Source: Ferribacterium limneticum
GTDB lineage: Bacteria > Pseudomonadota > Gammaproteobacteria > Burkholderiales > Rhodocyclaceae
NCBI RefSeq assembly: GCF_020510625.1
Contig: NZ_CP075191.1
Coordinates: 1,960,001 to 2,024,000, forward strand
Length of the DNA: 64,000 nucleotides
Reading direction: 5' to 3'
Shown: positions 10,482 to 21,094 of the stretch, piece by piece
How the letters are laid out: every line of letters starts with the position of its first letter
How positions within the stretch are numbered: the first letter of the stretch is position 1
Position numbers and translations under genes: made by a program
Notes under the pieces: generated by a model
What the model was told of the DNA's origin: nothing
Seen by the model: only the letters and a program-made list of their open reading frames with translations
Databases searched by the model: none

Positions 10482-12593
10482 ATGCCCAGCAACGATCAAA
10501 ACGGAACACCGCCACCCGCTACCCAGCCTGCCACCGACTTGATGTCGGTGGCGTCGCTTGGGGCGAGCGAGCATTGCATCCGCTCCCTCTACCGCTCGAT
10601 ACCGGCAATGATCCATTCCATTGACGCGAGCGGCAGTATCGTCGACGTCAGCGACCTTTGGCTGACCACCTTGGGTTACAGCCACGACGAAGTGATCGGG
10701 CGCAAATCCCTGGAATTCCTGAGCGATGAGTCACGCCGCCATGCGACCGAAGTGGTCTTGCCCGAGTTTTTCCGCACCGGGGCCTGCCGTGACATTCCCT
10801 ATCAGGTGATGACCAAAGACGGGCGAATGCTGGATGTGTTGCTATCGGCCACTTGCGAGCGGTCGGCGACCGGGGAAATCACCCGGAGTCTCGCCATCAT
10901 GCAGGACGTCACCGAGAGCAACCGCCTCAAGCGCGAGATGGCCGCGGCGAAGAACTATTCCGAGAGCCTGATCCGCAACGCCAATGTGATGGTTGTCGAG
11001 CTTGATCCGGCGGGAAACCTGAAACAACTCAACCCGGCGGCAGAAAAGCTTACCGGCTACGCCCTGGCGGAGATCAAGGGCCGCAACTGGTTTGAAATCA
11101 TTGCCCCGCGAGCCCGCTATCCGGAAGCCTGGGCGGAGTTCGAACGTCTGTTGACCGCAAAGACAAGCTCCGAATTTGAAAATCCCATACTGACGCACGG
11201 CGGCAACGAACGCCATATTTCATGGCGAAACAGCCCGCTGATCGAAGACGGAAAAGTCATCGGCGTGCTCAGCCTCGGCATCGACATTACCGAGCAAAAG
11301 GCCATTGAGCACAGACTGGCCCTGAACGAAGCATCGCTGAGAGAAGCCCAGAGTGTGGCCCATATCGGGAGTTGGGTACTTGACCACGCATCGGGTGAAA
11401 TTATCTGGTCCGACGAGGTCTTCGCGATTCTCGACATTGATCGCGACCGCGTTGGCGTTTCAAAGGATGCTTTTCTCCGCCTCATCCACCCCGAGGACCA
11501 GGCCGATGTGAAACGCGCCTACAAGCGTTCGATCGACAACCGTCGCCCGTATGACATCAAACACCGACTGCTGATGCCCGATGGGGTGATCAAGTATGTG
11601 CATCAGCGCTCGGCCACCTCTTTCAACGACCAGGGCATTCCCCAGCGGACCCTGGGAACAATTCAGGACATCACCTCGAACGTCTTGCAGGCGATGTCGA
11701 TCGCCGAGAGCGAGGAGCGATTCCGCACCATTGCGGACTACACCTACGACTGGGAATACTGGCAAGGACCACAGCGCGAAATTCTCTATATCAGTCCATC
11801 GTGCAAACGGGTCACCGGCTACACGCAGGGGGCATTCATCTCCGACCCCGGGCTGCTGGAAAGAATCGTTCATCCGGATGATCGCCATCTCTTTGCCGCG
11901 CACCTCGAAGACACCCTGAAGCATCCGGAATGCCAGGTGACTTTCCGTATCGTCCGCGAGGATGGCGAGGTCCGCTGGATCGCGCATGGCTGCCGCGCAG
12001 TGGTCTCCAGCCATGGGGAACAGCGCGGCCGGCGTGTCAGCAACCGCGACATCACCGACCTGAAGAATGCCGAACAACTGGCCCAGCAGCTTGCCCACTA
12101 CGACACGCTGACGAAACTGCCCAATCGTCGCATGCTGATGAATCGCCTGCATCGCGGACTCGCCCAGGCCAAGCGCCACAAGCGGCCACTGGCCGTCATG
12201 TTCCTCGATCTTGATAATTTCAAGCTGATCAACGACAGCCTGGGTCACGATGTCGGCGATCGGCTGCTCGTTCAGATCGGCGACCGACTGACCGCCTGTG
12301 TGCGGACCGGGGACACCGTCTCACGCTCGGGCGGCGACGAATTCGTGATTGTGCTTCCTGAAATTGCGGCACCACAGAATGCGCTGGTGATCGCCAAAAA
12401 AATCATTGAAACCATCCGCGAACCGGTCCTGATCGGCCCTCACTCGCTTGAGGTAACGGTGAGCATTGGCATTGCAGTCCGCCAAGGTGAGTGCATTGAT
12501 GATGAAGCAGAATTGATGAAAAAAGCCGATGTGGCGATGTATGCTGCCAAGCAGGCTGGTCGCAATAGCTATCGACTTTACGAAGGATCATGA
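10482..12593 (+). CDS. Diguanylate cyclase with four PAS domains
   Basis: 703 residues from the ATG at 10482; an ATG at 10446 in the same frame is the main alternative. Four PAS/PAC sensor modules fill about residues 30-520 (for example MIHSIDASGSIVDV, VMVVELDPAGNLKQLNPAAE, and PAC ends such as IMQDVTE and GIDITEQ). They are followed by a GGDEF domain with an intact catalytic motif at 617-621 and an RTGD inhibitory site five residues before it. It should make cyclic di-GMP in response to a small ligand, redox or light-type signal. No membrane segment is seen, so it is cytoplasmic. There is no EAL domain. Confidence 0.88.
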   Translation: MPSNDQNGTPPPATQPATDLMSVASLGASEHCIRSLYRSIPAMIHSIDASGSIVDVSDLWLTTLGYSHDEVIGRKSLEFLSDESRRHATEVVLPEFFRTGACRDIPYQVMTKDGRMLDVLLSATCERSATGEITRSLAIMQDVTESNRLKREMAAAKNYSESLIRNANVMVVELDPAGNLKQLNPAAEKLTGYALAEIKGRNWFEIIAPRARYPEAWAEFERLLTAKTSSEFENPILTHGGNERHISWRNSPLIEDGKVIGVLSLGIDITEQKAIEHRLALNEASLREAQSVAHIGSWVLDHASGEIIWSDEVFAILDIDRDRVGVSKDAFLRLIHPEDQADVKRAYKRSIDNRRPYDIKHRLLMPDGVIKYVHQRSATSFNDQGIPQRTLGTIQDITSNVLQAMSIAESEERFRTIADYTYDWEYWQGPQREILYISPSCKRVTGYTQGAFISDPGLLERIVHPDDRHLFAAHLEDTLKHPECQVTFRIVREDGEVRWIAHGCRAVVSSHGEQRGRRVSNRDITDLKNAEQLAQQLAHYDTLTKLPNRRMLMNRLHRGLAQAKRHKRPLAVMFLDLDNFKLINDSLGHDVGDRLLVQIGDRLTACVRTGDTVSRSGGDEFVIVLPEIAAPQNALVIAKKIIETIREPVLIGPHSLEVTVSIGIAVRQGECIDDEAELMKKADVAMYAAKQAGRNSYRLYEGS

Positions 12594-12730
12594 TCTTTCA
12601 CTGCCGGGTGGATTCCAAACCACCAAACAGCAGATCGTCGTTGGCGTCCGACAGCCCCTTTTTGCTTTGATTGATTTGGCGAGCACCGATCTCGCTGCGA
12701 AGGTAAAGGATGATGCCGGAGAGACACATC

Positions 12731-15295
12731 ATGCTTGATAATAAAACGATAGCTGACGCCGAAGCGGGAGCGCCTGGCGCGCTGCAAGCACTTCTCGATG
12801 CCATTCCGGCCAATGTGGCGCTGATTGATGCGTCCGGTTACGTGCTGATGGTCAACAAGGCCTGGGACAAATTTGCCACCATGAACAATGGCGGCCAGGC
12901 GTGCCGGGTTGGCGCCAATTACCTTGATGTTTGTGCCAAGCTGCCGCCAGAGGATGGCGCAGTATCCTGCGAAGCGAACACCCGTCTCCGGGAAATCCTG
13001 GCCGGCACGGAGGACGCTGCCACTTTCGTCTATCCATGCCATTCACCGAACAAGCAACGCTGGTTCCGCGCTCATTTCGCCCGCCTGCCGAAAGATGGAA
13101 AATTTTCGGCTGTGGTCATGCATTTCGACATCACCGAAAGCATGCTGGCCGAGCAGAAATTGTTCGAACTGGTTCATTTCGACAGCCTGACCGGTCTTCC
13201 CAACCGCGTTCTGTTCACCGACCGCCTCCATCAATCGGTGGCCCGGGCCAGTCGCTATGGCAGCAAAGCTGCAGTCCTCTTTGCCGACCTCGATCGACTG
13301 AAAAAGATCAACGACACGCTGGGGCACCAGGTGGGCGATGCACTGATCCAGCAAGTGGGCCAGCGTCTGTCTGACACCCTCAGGCGCAGCGACACCGTAG
13401 GCCGGCTGGGTAGCGATGAATTTGCCTTCATTCTGTCCGACGTCAAGGAAGCCGAGGAAGTCGCATCGGTCGTGCGCAAGCTGATGAATGCCTTGAGGGC
13501 CCCCTTCCTGATCAACGGTAGCGACGTCTTTACCTCGGCCAGCATCGGCATTGCAATTTACCCCGACGACGCCGAGGACCCCGACATTCTGCTCAGGCAT
13601 GCCGACACCGCGATGTATCGGGCCAAGGAAGGCGGTCGGGACAAATTCGAGTATTTTGTCGCCGCCATGAACGAGCGTGCTCAGGAACGCCAGCAACTGG
13701 ACGTCGACCTTCGGCATGCCCTGTCTCGTGGTGAATTCGTGCTGTTCTATCAGCCGAAAGTCAGTTGTCACAGCGGGGCGATTGTCGGTGCCGAGGCCTT
13801 GATTCGCTGGCGTCATCCCCAGCGAGGCCTGGTGTCGCCAGCCGAATTCATTCCCATCCTCGAAGAGCTCAACCTGATCGACGGTGTGGGCAGTTGGGTC
13901 ATCGACGAGGCCTGTCGGCAAATCGGGGAGTGGCAGGCAACTGGTTTGGAGGTTCCTGCCATCTCGGTGAACCTGTCGGCGCAGCAACTGGACGACGAGC
14001 ATTTGGTCAAGAAAGTGCGCGATGCCCTAGAGAGAAATGGCGTCCGTCCCGACCGATTCGAGCTCGAATTGACCGAGAGTCTCCTGATGCGCAACGTGGA
14101 CCGCATCATTCCAACTCTGGCCGAGCTTCGGCAGCTTGGCGTCAAGCTGTCCGTTGACGACTTCGGAACGGGGTACTCCAGCCTTTCCTATCTCAAGCAA
14201 TTCCCACTCGATGCCGTCAAGGTCGACCGCTCCTTCGTCCAGGACATTACCGCCGATCCGGATGATGCCTCGATCACGCGAGCGGTCATCACGATGGCCC
14301 ACCAGTTGAAGCTGAAGGTGATTGCCGAAGGTGTCGAAACTGAAGGGCAACTGACGCTGCTCATTGCGAACCAATGCGACGAGATTCAGGGTTTCTTTTT
14401 CAGCCGCCCGGTACCGGCCAGTGAGCTGGAGTGCATGCTTCGGGAAAAACGCTGCTTGCCGGCAGAGTTGATCCGCCCGGAGGACCGCCAGCGAACCATC
14501 CTGCTGGTCGATGATGAAGAAAACATTCTGGCCTCGCTTCGCCGCCTCCTGCGCCGCGATGGTTACCGCATTCTGGCTGCCACCAGCGCAGCCGAAGGCC
14601 TTGAACTGCTGGCCAAAAATTCGGTAGATGTGATCATCTCGGATCAGCGCATGCCGTCGATGACCGGCGTGGAGTTTCTCCGCCGGGTCAAGACCATTCA
14701 TCCGGATACCGTGCGGATGGTCCTTTCGGGCTACACCGAACTACAGTCGATTACCGATGCGATTAACGAAGGGGCAATTTACAAGTTCCTGACGAAACCA
14801 TGGGATGACGATCAGCTTCGCGCCAATATCGAGGAAGCCTTTCGCCACAAGGGTCTGGCCGATGAAAATCGACGTCTCGGCCAGCAACTGCAAATGGCCA
14901 ATACCGGCTTGGCACGGACCAACCAGCAGCTCCAGGAATTGCTGAGTTCTGAGCAGCAACGGATCATTCGTGACGAAACCATGCTTGGGGTGATCCAGGA
15001 AGTGTTGCGGCAAGTACCAATTCCGATCGCCGGCGTCGATGAAGAAGGCATGGTGGTCTTTGCCAACGAAGAGGCGGACCGGCTGCTTGGTGGTGGCGCA
15101 AGCCTGCTGGGAAATTACGCCGGGGAGATCATCCCCGCTGCCCTGCTCGATCTTTTGGCCCGCCCGGTGGGCAGCACCCAGCACTGGGAAGCCGAAAATA
15201 CAAGCTATCTGGCCTGTACCCGACCGATAGACGATCGCCAGAACGCCCGTGGCACATTGCTGATGCTGGTTCCGGAGAGGAGCAACCGTGGGTGA
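12731..15295 (+). CDS. PAS-GGDEF-EAL-REC-PAS cyclic-di-GMP signalling protein
   Basis: 854 residues. The start is chosen at 12731 because GGAGAG lies 8 bases upstream; two earlier in-frame ATGs (12710, 12713) have no such site. Order: PAS (about 20-135); GGDEF domain with GSDEF at 227-231 and an RRSD inhibitory site at 218-221; EAL domain with the GAEALIRW motif (E355) and an intact DDFGTGYSSL segment; a receiver domain (about 588-705) with phospho-acceptor Asp638 in ISDQRMP and the downstream KPWDDDQL typical of RpfG-type receivers; and a C-terminal PAS-like segment. The GGDEF variant may be weak or inactive while the EAL looks active. First gene of a tight run to 19641. Confidence 0.87.
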   Translation: MLDNKTIADAEAGAPGALQALLDAIPANVALIDASGYVLMVNKAWDKFATMNNGGQACRVGANYLDVCAKLPPEDGAVSCEANTRLREILAGTEDAATFVYPCHSPNKQRWFRAHFARLPKDGKFSAVVMHFDITESMLAEQKLFELVHFDSLTGLPNRVLFTDRLHQSVARASRYGSKAAVLFADLDRLKKINDTLGHQVGDALIQQVGQRLSDTLRRSDTVGRLGSDEFAFILSDVKEAEEVASVVRKLMNALRAPFLINGSDVFTSASIGIAIYPDDAEDPDILLRHADTAMYRAKEGGRDKFEYFVAAMNERAQERQQLDVDLRHALSRGEFVLFYQPKVSCHSGAIVGAEALIRWRHPQRGLVSPAEFIPILEELNLIDGVGSWVIDEACRQIGEWQATGLEVPAISVNLSAQQLDDEHLVKKVRDALERNGVRPDRFELELTESLLMRNVDRIIPTLAELRQLGVKLSVDDFGTGYSSLSYLKQFPLDAVKVDRSFVQDITADPDDASITRAVITMAHQLKLKVIAEGVETEGQLTLLIANQCDEIQGFFFSRPVPASELECMLREKRCLPAELIRPEDRQRTILLVDDEENILASLRRLLRRDGYRILAATSAAEGLELLAKNSVDVIISDQRMPSMTGVEFLRRVKTIHPDTVRMVLSGYTELQSITDAINEGAIYKFLTKPWDDDQLRANIEEAFRHKGLADENRRLGQQLQMANTGLARTNQQLQELLSSEQQRIIRDETMLGVIQEVLRQVPIPIAGVDEEGMVVFANEEADRLLGGGASLLGNYAGEIIPAALLDLLARPVGSTQHWEAENTSYLACTRPIDDRQNARGTLLMLVPERSNRG

Positions 15296-15593
15296 TCACG
15301 AAGAAAGCCTTGATGAAAGCCCGGTCGGCGCAGAACTGAGCAATGCCGTTGTCGATGCCGAGGGTAACGTGCTCGTACCATGTGGCACCTTGTTGACGCC
15401 GCCGATAATCGAGCTATTACGCTCCCGGGGGATTGAATCGCTGGTGATTTCACAGCCGCCGATTGAACCGGCAGACAAGGAGCGTGAAATGTTGGACCGG
15501 ATCAATTACCTGTTCCGGAATTGCGGCAACAACCTTCCGGCCAGCGACCTGCAGCGGCAGCTCATCGCTTACCGCCTGAAGGAGAAGTCATGA
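15288..15593 (+). CDS. Small conserved-looking protein of unknown function
   Basis: 101 residues, overlapping the upstream gene by 8 bases and the downstream HDOD gene by ATGA, so translation is probably coupled to both. The N-terminal half (NAVVDAEGNVLVPCGTLLTP, then LRSRGIESLVIS) is reminiscent of the short module found before output domains in some HD-type signalling proteins. The rest is charged and helical. No membrane segment. I do not recognise a named family. Its position suggests a partner of the cyclic-di-GMP or HDOD protein. Confidence 0.7.
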   Translation: MGDHEESLDESPVGAELSNAVVDAEGNVLVPCGTLLTPPIIELLRSRGIESLVISQPPIEPADKEREMLDRINYLFRNCGNNLPASDLQRQLIAYRLKEKS

Positions 15594-16453
15594 CCGATGC
15601 CGGGGTATTTCACCTCGATCCAGAAACAGTCGCCCAGAGCATAGTCAAACTGCCTTCTCTGCCAGCGATCGTCCTCGACCTTCTGCAGTCGATGGAAAAT
15701 GACGGCGTTTCCACCGAAAGCCTGGCGGCCAAGATTTCGGGGGATCAAGCCCTGGTCGCCCGTTTGTTGCGCATTGCCAATTCATCGTTCTATGGCCTGC
15801 AACGGAAGGTGCTCTCCATTCCCGATGCAATTTTCGTACTCGGGATGAGCAACGTCCGCACAATCGCCTTGGGAGCAACGCTTTCCGACAGTTTGAGCCG
15901 GCAACTGAACGGGAGCTCATTCAACTTCAATAGTTTCTGGCGGCACAGCGTGGGAACCGCCCTCTGCGCCCAGGCACTTGCCGAAAAGTTCAAATGCTCC
16001 CGAGAAACCGCCTTTGCTGCCGGGCTGATGCACGATATCGGACACCTTGTCCTCGCCACCGCCTTTCCGCAGCACCTGGAAGAAGTCAGGAAGCAACAAC
16101 TCGGCATGGACTGCCAGGCTTACGAAGCAGAATGGAGTGTGCTCGGCACAGACCACGCCCGTATTGGCCAACTATTGACCACACGATGGAATTTCCCCGA
16201 CTCCTTAAGTGAGGCAGTCGGGGCGCACCATAATCCTGAATTGTTATCCGGCAACCGTTTGGCCTGCACGATTCACCTGGCCGATGCGATCGCCCATTGC
16301 CTGGATCTGACCGGCGATGAGCGAGAGTATGTCCCTCGCATCTACCCTCACTGCTGGAGTGCGGCCGGTTTGTCATGGTCCGACACCCAGGAAATTTTTG
16401 CCCAGGTTGAAAAAGGCCTCGATACCCTCTGCAACCTGCTCTCCATTTCATAA
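15590..16453 (+). CDS. HDOD-domain signalling protein
   Basis: 287 residues from the ATG at 15590, preceded by GGAGAAG; the frame is open upstream to 15521 but overlaps the previous gene. The HDOD core is clear: LPSLPAIVLDLLQSM, VARLLRIANSSFYGL, then GLMHDIGHLVLATAF and WNFPDSLSEAVGAHHNPE. HDOD proteins are usually non-enzymatic signalling scaffolds in motility, cyclic-di-GMP or stress pathways, although this one keeps an HD pair. It sits between a cyclic-di-GMP protein and two kinases, so it is likely an output or linker of the same pathway (inference). Confidence 0.85.
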   Translation: MTDAGVFHLDPETVAQSIVKLPSLPAIVLDLLQSMENDGVSTESLAAKISGDQALVARLLRIANSSFYGLQRKVLSIPDAIFVLGMSNVRTIALGATLSDSLSRQLNGSSFNFNSFWRHSVGTALCAQALAEKFKCSRETAFAAGLMHDIGHLVLATAFPQHLEEVRKQQLGMDCQAYEAEWSVLGTDHARIGQLLTTRWNFPDSLSEAVGAHHNPELLSGNRLACTIHLADAIAHCLDLTGDEREYVPRIYPHCWSAAGLSWSDTQEIFAQVEKGLDTLCNLLSIS

Positions 16454-16467
16454 AAGAGAAGCTGCCA

Positions 16468-18585
16468 ATGGACACTTTTGCCTGGAGCGACCGCTTTCTG
16501 ACCGGCGAACCGATCGTCGATAGCGAGCATAAGGAACTGTTCCGCATTATCAATTGGGTTGGCCAACTCCAATCCCAACCTGAACGTACCGACGAAATCA
16601 AGAATGTCCTGGCGGAACTGGTGCAATACGCCGCCAATCATTTCAAGCACGAAGAAGATTTAATGAAGGAAAGCGGGTGCGATCTTCGGCATGTTGAGTT
16701 GCATCAAGCGATTCATCGCGATTTCGCGCAGCAGATCACCGCCATGCGGGAGGTCACTCTCGGGCCGACTGACACCGAGTTTCTGCTCCGTTTCCTGGCC
16801 AGTTGGCTCGCCTATCACATCCTGGGCATTGATCAGGCGATGGCCCGTCAAGTCCAGGCCATACGGGCCGGGGCCACACCAGAATCGGCCTTTGAAGCGG
16901 AGCGCGCCACCCTGGCCGATCCCGCCACTGCCAGTCTGCTGGATGCCTTGAATTCGCTGTATCGCGTCATCGCTTCGCGAAACAAGGCGCTTATCGACCT
17001 CAACCAAGACCTGGAGCATTTGGTCGGGGAGCGCACCATGGCCCTCTCCAATGCCAATGCAAAGCTGGTCTCGGAACATGCCGAACTCAAGGATGCGCTG
17101 AACGCCGTGGAGGCGACCCAGCGCAAGCTGCTAGAGTCGGAACGGCGTCGTGCTCTGGATGCGCACCGCTATATGCAGCAGCTACTCGCCCAGATTGTGG
17201 ATGGCGACCCGGTGCCGACATTGGTCATCGATGCCAACCACAAGATAACGCACTGGAACAAATCCTGCGCCGCCGTTACCGGCGTCGTCGCCAGCGAGAT
17301 GATTGGCACAAACCGCCAATGGTCGGCCTTTTACCCGAACGAGCGGCCGATCATGGCCGATCTCATCGTCAGTTCTGCGATCGATGGCATGGAGGCGCTG
17401 TATCACGGAAAATTCAAGCGATCCAAACTGATCGAAGGCGCGTACGAGGCCGAGGATTTCTACCCCCACATGGGGGATTCCGGCCGCTGGCTCTACTTCA
17501 CCGCCGCACCGTTGCGCGATGCCAATGGCCGCATCATCGGTGCCATCGAAACCCTGCAGGATGTCACCGAACGCCACAAGGCCGTCGATGATCTGCAAAA
17601 CTATCAAACCCAACTCGAAGACCTGATCGAAAAACGGACGAGCGAACTTGGCAACGCCAATCGCCAGTTGGCGCAGGACATCGCCAAACGTGAAGAAGCC
17701 GAAACCGAACTGCTCCGGCGCTATTCGGAACTGACTGAACTGAACATCCAGCTCTCGGACGCCAAGAATCAACTGGTTCAATCAGAAAAACTGGCCTCAA
17801 TCGGCCAACTCGCCGCCGGCGTCGCCCACGAGATCAACAATCCGATAGGCTATGTCCATTCGAATATTGGCTCTCTGCAGAAATATCTCTCCAATCTGTT
17901 CCGGATGCTGGACGCCTATGAGTCGGCCGAAAATGTGATCGCTGATCCGGCCGAACGCGCCCGTTTGCAATCACTGCGCCGGGAGATTGATCTGGACTTT
18001 CTCAAGGAAGACATTCCGGTCCTGATGGAAGAATCCAGGGAGGGCATTACCCGGGTCAAAAAAATCGTTCAGGACCTGAAGGATTTCTCCAGAGTGGATA
18101 CGACCCAGGAATGGGAGTTGGCCGACCTGCACCAGGGAATCGACTCGACGATCAATATCGTTGCCAGCGAACTGAAGTACAAAGCTGAAGTGGTCAAGGA
18201 ATACGGGGTTCTGCCAAAAATTGAATGCCTCCCATCGCAGCTCAACCAGGTTTTCATGAACCTCCTGGTCAATGCGGCTCACGCCATGGGGGATCAGCGG
18301 GGTGAAATCCGCATTCGTACCGGCGCGGCGAATAATCAGGTCTGGCTGGAGTTTTCGGACAACGGCAGCGGTATCCCGGCCGAAATCTGCGGCAAGATAT
18401 TCGATCCCTTCTTTACGACCAAACCCGTGGGCAAAGGCACCGGGCTCGGGCTTTCGCTCGCCTACGGAATAATCCAGAACCATAACGGCTCCATCGAGGT
18501 GAGTAGCGAAGTTGGCAAGGGAACAACCTTCCGCATACAACTTCCTGTCCGGCGCGTTGATTCTTTCGTCGCCGCCAGCCAATGA
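16468..18585 (+). CDS. Hemerythrin-PAS sensor histidine kinase
   Basis: 705 residues. Residues 1-135 form a bacteriohemerythrin domain with the full set of di-iron ligands visible ([31 protein letters not shown]), which binds O2 or senses redox/iron state. A coiled linker, a PAS domain (about 230-370) and a second coiled coil lead to the HisKA domain with His454 in AHEINNP, then a HATPase domain with N-box ([12 protein letters not shown]) and G-boxes ([17 protein letters not shown]). No membrane segment. No cognate receiver is fused; the REC in the 12731 gene is a plausible partner. Start 14 bases after the HDOD stop, with AGAGAAG upstream. Confidence 0.9.
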   Translation: MDTFAWSDRFLTGEPIVDSEHKELFRIINWVGQLQSQPERTDEIKNVLAELVQYAANHFKHEEDLMKESGCDLRHVELHQAIHRDFAQQITAMREVTLGPTDTEFLLRFLASWLAYHILGIDQAMARQVQAIRAGATPESAFEAERATLADPATASLLDALNSLYRVIASRNKALIDLNQDLEHLVGERTMALSNANAKLVSEHAELKDALNAVEATQRKLLESERRRALDAHRYMQQLLAQIVDGDPVPTLVIDANHKITHWNKSCAAVTGVVASEMIGTNRQWSAFYPNERPIMADLIVSSAIDGMEALYHGKFKRSKLIEGAYEAEDFYPHMGDSGRWLYFTAAPLRDANGRIIGAIETLQDVTERHKAVDDLQNYQTQLEDLIEKRTSELGNANRQLAQDIAKREEAETELLRRYSELTELNIQLSDAKNQLVQSEKLASIGQLAAGVAHEINNPIGYVHSNIGSLQKYLSNLFRMLDAYESAENVIADPAERARLQSLRREIDLDFLKEDIPVLMEESREGITRVKKIVQDLKDFSRVDTTQEWELADLHQGIDSTINIVASELKYKAEVVKEYGVLPKIECLPSQLNQVFMNLLVNAAHAMGDQRGEIRIRTGAANNQVWLEFSDNGSGIPAEICGKIFDPFFTTKPVGKGTGLGLSLAYGIIQNHNGSIEVSSEVGKGTTFRIQLPVRRVDSFVAASQ

Positions 18586-18594
18586 GCGACTTGT

Positions 18595-19641
18595 ATGCAT
18601 CCATTGCTTAAACGCCAGCTAAAACGCCAATTCGGCTCCCCGGAGGCCGTTCCGGAGTCTCTGCAAGAATTTTTCGAACGGATCAATGTCGATTATGAGA
18701 AGGGCGATGCCGACCATGCGCTCGCTTTGCACTCCCTGGGCGAGATGTCTCGCGAACTCAATGAGCGTAACGAGACACTGCGGCGAGAACGTGATGAACA
18801 GGTAGCGCTCGCCAAGAGCCTGGAGGAGGCTCATAACCAGTTGCTGCAGTCAGAAAAGATGGCCTCGATTGGTCAACTGGCGGCGGGTGTCGCGCATGAA
18901 ATCAACAATCCGGTTGGCTACGTAAATTCAAACCTGAAGTCTCTCGATACCTTCACTCAGGATTTGCTCACCCTCGTCGATGCCTACGAGCGATCTACAG
19001 AACATTTGCCGACGGACGCCCAAGAATCGTTATCCACCCTCAGGGAGCAACTCGATATCGATTTTCTCAAGACCGATGTGGTCGCCCTCCTCCGTGAGTC
19101 GCAAGAAGGGATCGACCGGGTCAAGAAGATTGTCCAGGACCTGAAGGATTTCTCGCACGTTGACGATGGCAATTTCAACTGGGCAGACCTGCACCTGGGC
19201 CTGAACTCAACCCTCAACATCGTAAACAACGAGATCAAGTACAAAGCCGATGTTTTCAAGGAGTATGGCGACATCCCGATGGTCGAATGCCTGCCTTCTC
19301 AGCTCAACCAGGTATTCATGAATCTTCTGGTGAATGCTGCCCACGCGATGCCTGTCGATGTACGTGGCAAGATTACGGTACGTACCGGAATGAATGCCGA
19401 CGATATGGTCTGCGTGGAGGTATCGGACAATGGCAGTGGTATCCCGAAGGAAAACCTGACCAGAATCTTTGACCCCTTCTTCACCACCAAGCCGGTCGGC
19501 AAAGGTACCGGTCTTGGCCTCTCACTGGCCTATGGCATCGTGAAAAAACACGGGGGGCACATTGAGGTTAGCAGCACGGTAGGCGTCGGAACGACGTTTC
19601 GGATTCTGCTTCCAGTCCGCCAGCAAACCAGTGCTCAATAA
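18595..19641 (+). CDS. Soluble sensor histidine kinase, paralogue of the preceding kinase
   Basis: 348 residues, with a short N-terminal region ([14 protein letters not shown]) and coiled coil but no recognisable sensor domain. HisKA has His101 in AHEINNP. The HATPase repeats the same blocks as the upstream kinase ([47 protein letters not shown]), so the two arose by duplication. It starts 9 bases after the previous stop and closes the signalling operon. It may form heterodimers with, or relay from, its larger neighbour (inference). Confidence 0.88.
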   Translation: MHPLLKRQLKRQFGSPEAVPESLQEFFERINVDYEKGDADHALALHSLGEMSRELNERNETLRRERDEQVALAKSLEEAHNQLLQSEKMASIGQLAAGVAHEINNPVGYVNSNLKSLDTFTQDLLTLVDAYERSTEHLPTDAQESLSTLREQLDIDFLKTDVVALLRESQEGIDRVKKIVQDLKDFSHVDDGNFNWADLHLGLNSTLNIVNNEIKYKADVFKEYGDIPMVECLPSQLNQVFMNLLVNAAHAMPVDVRGKITVRTGMNADDMVCVEVSDNGSGIPKENLTRIFDPFFTTKPVGKGTGLGLSLAYGIVKKHGGHIEVSSTVGVGTTFRILLPVRQQTSAQ

Positions 19642-19768
19642 GCAATAGATCTGAATGGATGCCGGGGGGGCTCTTTGGCGTCAGCAAGCGTTCAGCGGCC
19701 ACTTCGGGAAACATCCGTCCTCGACCATCGGCGTATTCTTGCCGCAGGCCCCCTTCATGGGTGGATTG

Positions 19769-20917
19769 TCAAAACGGCAACTCCGCCTGCACCGAACCGG
19801 AGTCAATCTCGACCTCATCCAGGGAAACCAGACCGCTGGCCCGTACGCCGAGCAGTCGAATCCGTTGCGTCAGCGGAACGCGTTTCAGGCATTCACCGGC
19901 CGCCTTGCGAATCTGCTCGCCATCGCTGACGCCAACCGGCAGGGTCACATCGCGGGTCACTGCATGAAAGTCCGAATAGCGCAGCTTGATCCCGATCGTT
20001 CGGCTGGCGTAGCCCTTGCGCTTCAGATCGTCGGCCACCCGCATGCACAGCGACGTAAATATCTCGGATAGCGCCGCCCTGTCCTGCCGGGCGTGCAGAT
20101 CGCGGTCGAAGGTGCTTTCCCGACTGATCGACTTGGGTTCGGATTCCATGACCACCGGCCGCTCGTCCAGGCCATGCGCCACCCGGTGCAACCAGGTGCC
20201 CGTTGTCCGGCCAAAGGCATTGACCAGAAACTCGACCGGAGCGGCGGCCAGTTCGCCGATTGTCGTGATCCCCAAGCGGCTCAGGCGTTCCGTTGCCTTG
20301 GGTCCGATACCGTTGATCTTCCTGGCTGGCAGCGGCCATATCCGCGTCGCTACCTCGGCCATGCCAAGCACGGTAATGCCGTTCGGTTTATCCAGGTCCG
20401 AGCAGATTTTCGAGAGCAATTTGTTCGGCGTGATGCCAATAGAACAGGTCAGGCCGGTCGCATCGAATACCGCCTGCTTGATACGCCTGGCCAGGACATG
20501 GGTTTCTTCCGGAATGTCGCTGAGATCGATGTAAATTTCATCGATACCTCTATCCTCGATTTGCGGTGCGATCGTCGCTACCGCGGCTTTGAAGCGGCGC
20601 GAATAATCGCGGTAGGCATCGAAATTGGCCGGCAGCAGAATCGCCTCCGGCGCCAGTTGCGCCGATTTCATCAGCCCCATGCCGGAAAAGACACCGAGGG
20701 CCCGTGCTTCGTAGGTGGAGGTGGTCACCACACCGCGCCCGGCATAGTCGCCCAATCTGGCGAAGCGCCTGGCGCCATCGGATTGATTGACCGGCTGATG
20801 AACATTGCGGCCGCCCACCACCACCGGCTTCCCCTTGAGTTCCGGGTAGCGTAGCAATTCGACGGAGGCAAAAAATGCATCCATATCGAGGTGGGCGATG
20901 CGCCGAGCACTGTTCAT
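19769..20917 (-). CDS. dinB: DNA polymerase IV
   Basis: 382-residue Y-family translesion polymerase. The catalytic motif DMDAFFASVE is at the N-terminus, the second acidic motif is in GIDEIYIDLSD, and the helix-hairpin-helix (KINGIGPKATERLSRLGI) and little-finger domain follow. The C-terminal QAELPF is a typical beta-clamp binding peptide. It lies on the opposite strand within the signalling island. SOS control would be expected, but I did not identify a clear LexA box in the 177-base upstream gap. Confidence 0.96.
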   Translation of the reverse strand: MNSARRIAHLDMDAFFASVELLRYPELKGKPVVVGGRNVHQPVNQSDGARRFARLGDYAGRGVVTTSTYEARALGVFSGMGLMKSAQLAPEAILLPANFDAYRDYSRRFKAAVATIAPQIEDRGIDEIYIDLSDIPEETHVLARRIKQAVFDATGLTCSIGITPNKLLSKICSDLDKPNGITVLGMAEVATRIWPLPARKINGIGPKATERLSRLGITTIGELAAAPVEFLVNAFGRTTGTWLHRVAHGLDERPVVMESEPKSISRESTFDRDLHARQDRAALSEIFTSLCMRVADDLKRKGYASRTIGIKLRYSDFHAVTRDVTLPVGVSDGEQIRKAAGECLKRVPLTQRIRLLGVRASGLVSLDEVEIDSGSVQAELPF

Positions 20918-21094
20918 ATTTACAGTTTATCGAATTTTGATCACCAGCGGCGAAGCGCTTGCCGGCTACGGACATGAAAAGCCAAAATCGGCACAAAGTA
21001 AGGTCTGCTTTGGCACTTGGCCGAATTCAATCACTGTCGGGAGGAGTAAACTGCGCGATGCTAATCACCGTCAGCCCAAGGATCCATTGGCATC

